Part shown: positions 61,935 through 64,000 of the stretch, one piece after another | Position numbering within the stretch: the stretch's first letter is position 1 | How the letters are laid out: each line of letters opens with the position of its first letter | DNA from: Thermodesulfovibrionales bacterium | Lineage (GTDB): Bacteria; Nitrospirota; Thermodesulfovibrionia; Thermodesulfovibrionales; Dissulfurispiraceae | Assembly: GCA_026415695.1 (NCBI GenBank) | Contig: JAOAGP010000088.1 | Coordinates: 1 to 64,000 of the forward strand | Direction: 5' to 3' | DNA length: 64,000 bases | Program-made: the position numbers and the translations under genes | The notes under the pieces: generated by a model | The model's input: the letters and a program-made list of their open reading frames with translations, nothing else | Told to the model about the DNA's origin: nothing | Databases searched by the model: none

Positions 61935-64000
61935 ATGAAAGGCATCTTTAACAAATTTCTACCTAAAAGACACTCACAAGATAATGAATTATTTGAAAAG
62001 TACCGTTTTTTCAAGACACTACTAAATCACAATAAAAGGGCTTTGAGCATTATAGCCGAAATGGAGCAACTTTATTACAGCGGAAAACCCTTCACCCTAA
62101 ATCACATCCGCATTTTCTATGAAGAACTATTAGAAAGTGTGACAGGTGTCGTCATCTGCTTAGAGAAGATGACCGGCAATACTTATAACGACTTACTTTC
62201 AAGGATAACAGAGATTGATGCAGTCTTATTTGAGAAGTTTCAAAGCACCTGCACTATACCACTTTCAGTAATGACCATTGATTTAGATGATGTTACACCT
62301 GATATGAGAAGATTAGTGGGCAACAAGTCCCTAAATCTTGCAATCATAAAAAACCAGTTAGGGATACAAACTCCAAGTGGTTTCGTGATTACATCATTTG
62401 CATTTGAAAGATTCTTGGAATTTAACAAACTCCACCACATAATCCATGGTCTTTTAGGTGGATTATCACCTGATGACTACGAAGAGATTGAAAAGGTAAG
62501 CAATACTTTAAAAAGGCACATACTACAAAGCGAGATACCACCTGAAATGGCTGATGAGATCAAGAGATGTTTGCACGCATTGAAACTGAAATCAAGTAAT
62601 CCCCTGATGACAGCAGTAAGGAGCAGTGCCGTTGGAGAGGACACAGAGGCAACATTTGCAGGTCAGTATGATACGGTGTTGAATGTAAGTGAAGAAAATA
62701 TATTGGACGCATACAAACAGGTAATAGCAAGTAAGTATTCTTCCCGTTCAATAACATACAGGCTCCTTTTTGGACTTGATGACAAGGACACTCCTATGGC
62801 AGTGCTGGTCATTGAGATGATAGATGCAAAGAGTAGCGGTGTTTTATACACTGTTGACCCTGCAATAGCACCTCGTTGTCCACTAAAGGTTACAGCCATC
62901 TATGGTGTTGGGGAACATTTAGTAAGTGGCAAGGCTGTATCTGATACATTCTTGTTAGACAGGATTGAAGACAGCATCATACACTCTGAAATCGTCAAAA
63001 AAGAAAAGAAACTCGTCCTAGATCCTGATGGAGGCACAAGATTAGTTGACATCCCAACTGATGAACAAAGTCAACCATCTATCAGTAATAGCACTCTCAT
63101 TGAATTAAGAAGAAAGGGATTACTGATAGAGGAGTATTTTGAGTCCCCACAGGATATAGAATGGGTTGTTGACAAAGACGACAAACTCTTCATACTGCAG
63201 TCAAGGAATCTAAATGTAAAGGTGATGAACATAGAAGACCAACAAGAAATAGAAGAAATCAAAGATGCAACTATACTCATTAAAGGTGGTGAGACTGCAT
63301 CATCAGGTGTATGTGCAGGAACGGTATTTATGCTCAAGAACTTACAAGACATAGCAAATCTAACTAATGATGTCATATTAGTAACCGAACAGGCTTTACC
63401 TGATATAGCAAAACACATCGGAAAGATTAAGGGGATAATCACTGACTACGGAAGTACTGCAAGCCACATGGCATCAGTAGCGAGGGAGTTTAGCATCCCA
63501 GCCCTCTTTGGCACAAAAAAAGCAACCTCTGTTTTACAACATGGTCAAACCATTACCCTTTGGGCAGAAAAGGGCATAGTTTATGAAGGTATTGTTGAAA
63601 GACTCCTAAAGGATGCTATCCCTACAAAGAAGATGATATTCCAAAGCACCGTCCACAAGAGGATGAGAGAGGTATTAGACCAAATCTCACCCCTTAACCT
63701 TGTTGATGCACATTCAGATGACTTCACCCCTCAAAACGCAATATCATTCCATGACATCATAAGATACACACACGAGATGTCAGTGAGAGATATGTTTGGT
63801 ATTAGTACGCAAAAAAGATCAGAGGCATTTAAACTCAATACCAACCTGCCTCTGACAATCTGGATAATACTACTTACCGATAAAAAATCAAGACAAGAAA
63901 GTAGAAAGATAGATATTGATGATATTACATCATTACCATTTAAGGCATTGTGGAATGGTTTTACGCACCCCGGTGTTAATTGGGAAGGAACGATGAGCCT
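61935..64000 (+). CDS. PEP/pyruvate-binding dikinase-like protein (partial, runs off window)
   Basis: Open to the window end (688 codons seen). Residues 1-120 are a helical N-terminal region, then a dikinase ATP-grasp: VGNKSLNLA (about 135-143), AVRSSAVGEDTEATFAGQYD (about 226-245), and PQDIEWVVDKDDKLFILQSRN (about 409-429). A phosphohistidine swivel domain follows with the catalytic His at 511 in GSTASHMASVAREFSIPALFG. Beyond about 550 there is no PEP/pyruvate TIM-barrel motif; instead DFTPQNAISFHDIIRYTHEMSVRDMFG, a block I recall from uncharacterised dikinase-like proteins of anaerobes. It probably phosphorylates its own His, but the final acceptor is not evident. It is neither a complete PEP synthase nor rifampicin phosphotransferase (different domain order). 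Confidence 0.8.
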   Translation, partial: MKGIFNKFLPKRHSQDNELFEKYRFFKTLLNHNKRALSIIAEMEQLYYSGKPFTLNHIRIFYEELLESVTGVVICLEKMTGNTYNDLLSRITEIDAVLFEKFQSTCTIPLSVMTIDLDDVTPDMRRLVGNKSLNLAIIKNQLGIQTPSGFVITSFAFERFLEFNKLHHIIHGLLGGLSPDDYEEIEKVSNTLKRHILQSEIPPEMADEIKRCLHALKLKSSNPLMTAVRSSAVGEDTEATFAGQYDTVLNVSEENILDAYKQVIASKYSSRSITYRLLFGLDDKDTPMAVLVIEMIDAKSSGVLYTVDPAIAPRCPLKVTAIYGVGEHLVSGKAVSDTFLLDRIEDSIIHSEIVKKEKKLVLDPDGGTRLVDIPTDEQSQPSISNSTLIELRRKGLLIEEYFESPQDIEWVVDKDDKLFILQSRNLNVKVMNIEDQQEIEEIKDATILIKGGETASSGVCAGTVFMLKNLQDIANLTNDVILVTEQALPDIAKHIGKIKGIITDYGSTASHMASVAREFSIPALFGTKKATSVLQHGQTITLWAEKGIVYEGIVERLLKDAIPTKKMIFQSTVHKRMREVLDQISPLNLVDAHSDDFTPQNAISFHDIIRYTHEMSVRDMFGISTQKRSEAFKLNTNLPLTIWIILLTDKKSRQESRKIDIDDITSLPFKALWNGFTHPGVNWEGTMS

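Overview
The window is about 64 kb of a gene-dense, low-GC (roughly 40%) Gram-negative bacterial chromosome that uses many AGA/AGG/ATA codons. Lipid A and Kdo genes (lpxB, waaA), TonB, MotAB and FlaF imply an outer membrane and a flagellum. A complete sulfate-activation and APS-reduction block (adk, sat, aprBA, qmoABC, hppA) points to a dissimilatory sulfate reducer or a relative with the same electron chain. Nitrospirota (Thermodesulfovibrio-like) or a Desulfobacterota-type lineage would both fit; the sequence alone does not settle it. No IS element, prophage, CRISPR array or rRNA is present, and no gap between genes exceeds 300 bp.

Layout. 1-5.8 kb: tRNA-Asp, a two-subunit biotin carboxylase (pycA/pycB-like, with a divergent carboxyltransferase) and a split transketolase. 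5.8-12 kb: division and envelope genes ftsE, ftsX, an EnvC-like amidase activator and ctpA, then a DEDDy exonuclease and gatA. 12-14.6 kb: a degenerate PiT-family transporter behind a sharp palindromic operator, a tandem universal stress protein and a ChrB N-terminal-domain protein. 14.6-16.2 kb (minus): tlyA and tonB. 16.2-20.8 kb: NfeD-type membrane protease, CerR-like SDR, serine palmitoyltransferase-like enzyme and bCerS-like acyltransferase, together a candidate ceramide (sphingolipid) operon. 21-23.2 kb: motAB behind a sigma-54 promoter, then a SprA-type protein with an octapeptide repeat. 23.2-30 kb: trkH/trkA diverging from pdxA-queC and a thioredoxin-CcdA-like fusion. 29.2-31.9 kb: a LysR regulator coupled to a Cache-type sensor. 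31.9-39.5 kb (minus): etfB-etfA-fabD; greA-pyrK-pyrD-SAM hydrolase-glycosyltransferase-deacetylase. 39.6-42.9 kb: a double-FlaF protein and lpxB-waaA. 42.9-54.3 kb (minus): the sulfate block. 54.5-61.8 kb: rdgB, cobO, PAP2 phosphatase, an ArnT-like transferase, suhB, a diguanylate cyclase and an AmpG-like permease. The window ends inside a PEP-synthase-like gene with an unusual C-terminus.

How the genes work together. Sat makes APS and PPi. The HppA pump (K+-independent type by its signature) conserves PPi energy as a proton gradient, AprBA reduces APS to sulfite and AMP using electrons from QmoABC, and Adk recycles AMP. An intrinsic terminator between aprA and qmoA probably tunes the ratio of the two complexes. 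The ceramide cassette would make a sphingoid base (Spt), reduce it (CerR) and N-acylate it (bCerS).

A recurring signal is a good -10 box only 2-11 bp upstream of the start codon with no Shine-Dalgarno. At least nine first-in-operon genes show it, suggesting widespread leaderless transcripts, whereas internal genes and the sulfate genes carry strong Shine-Dalgarno sites.
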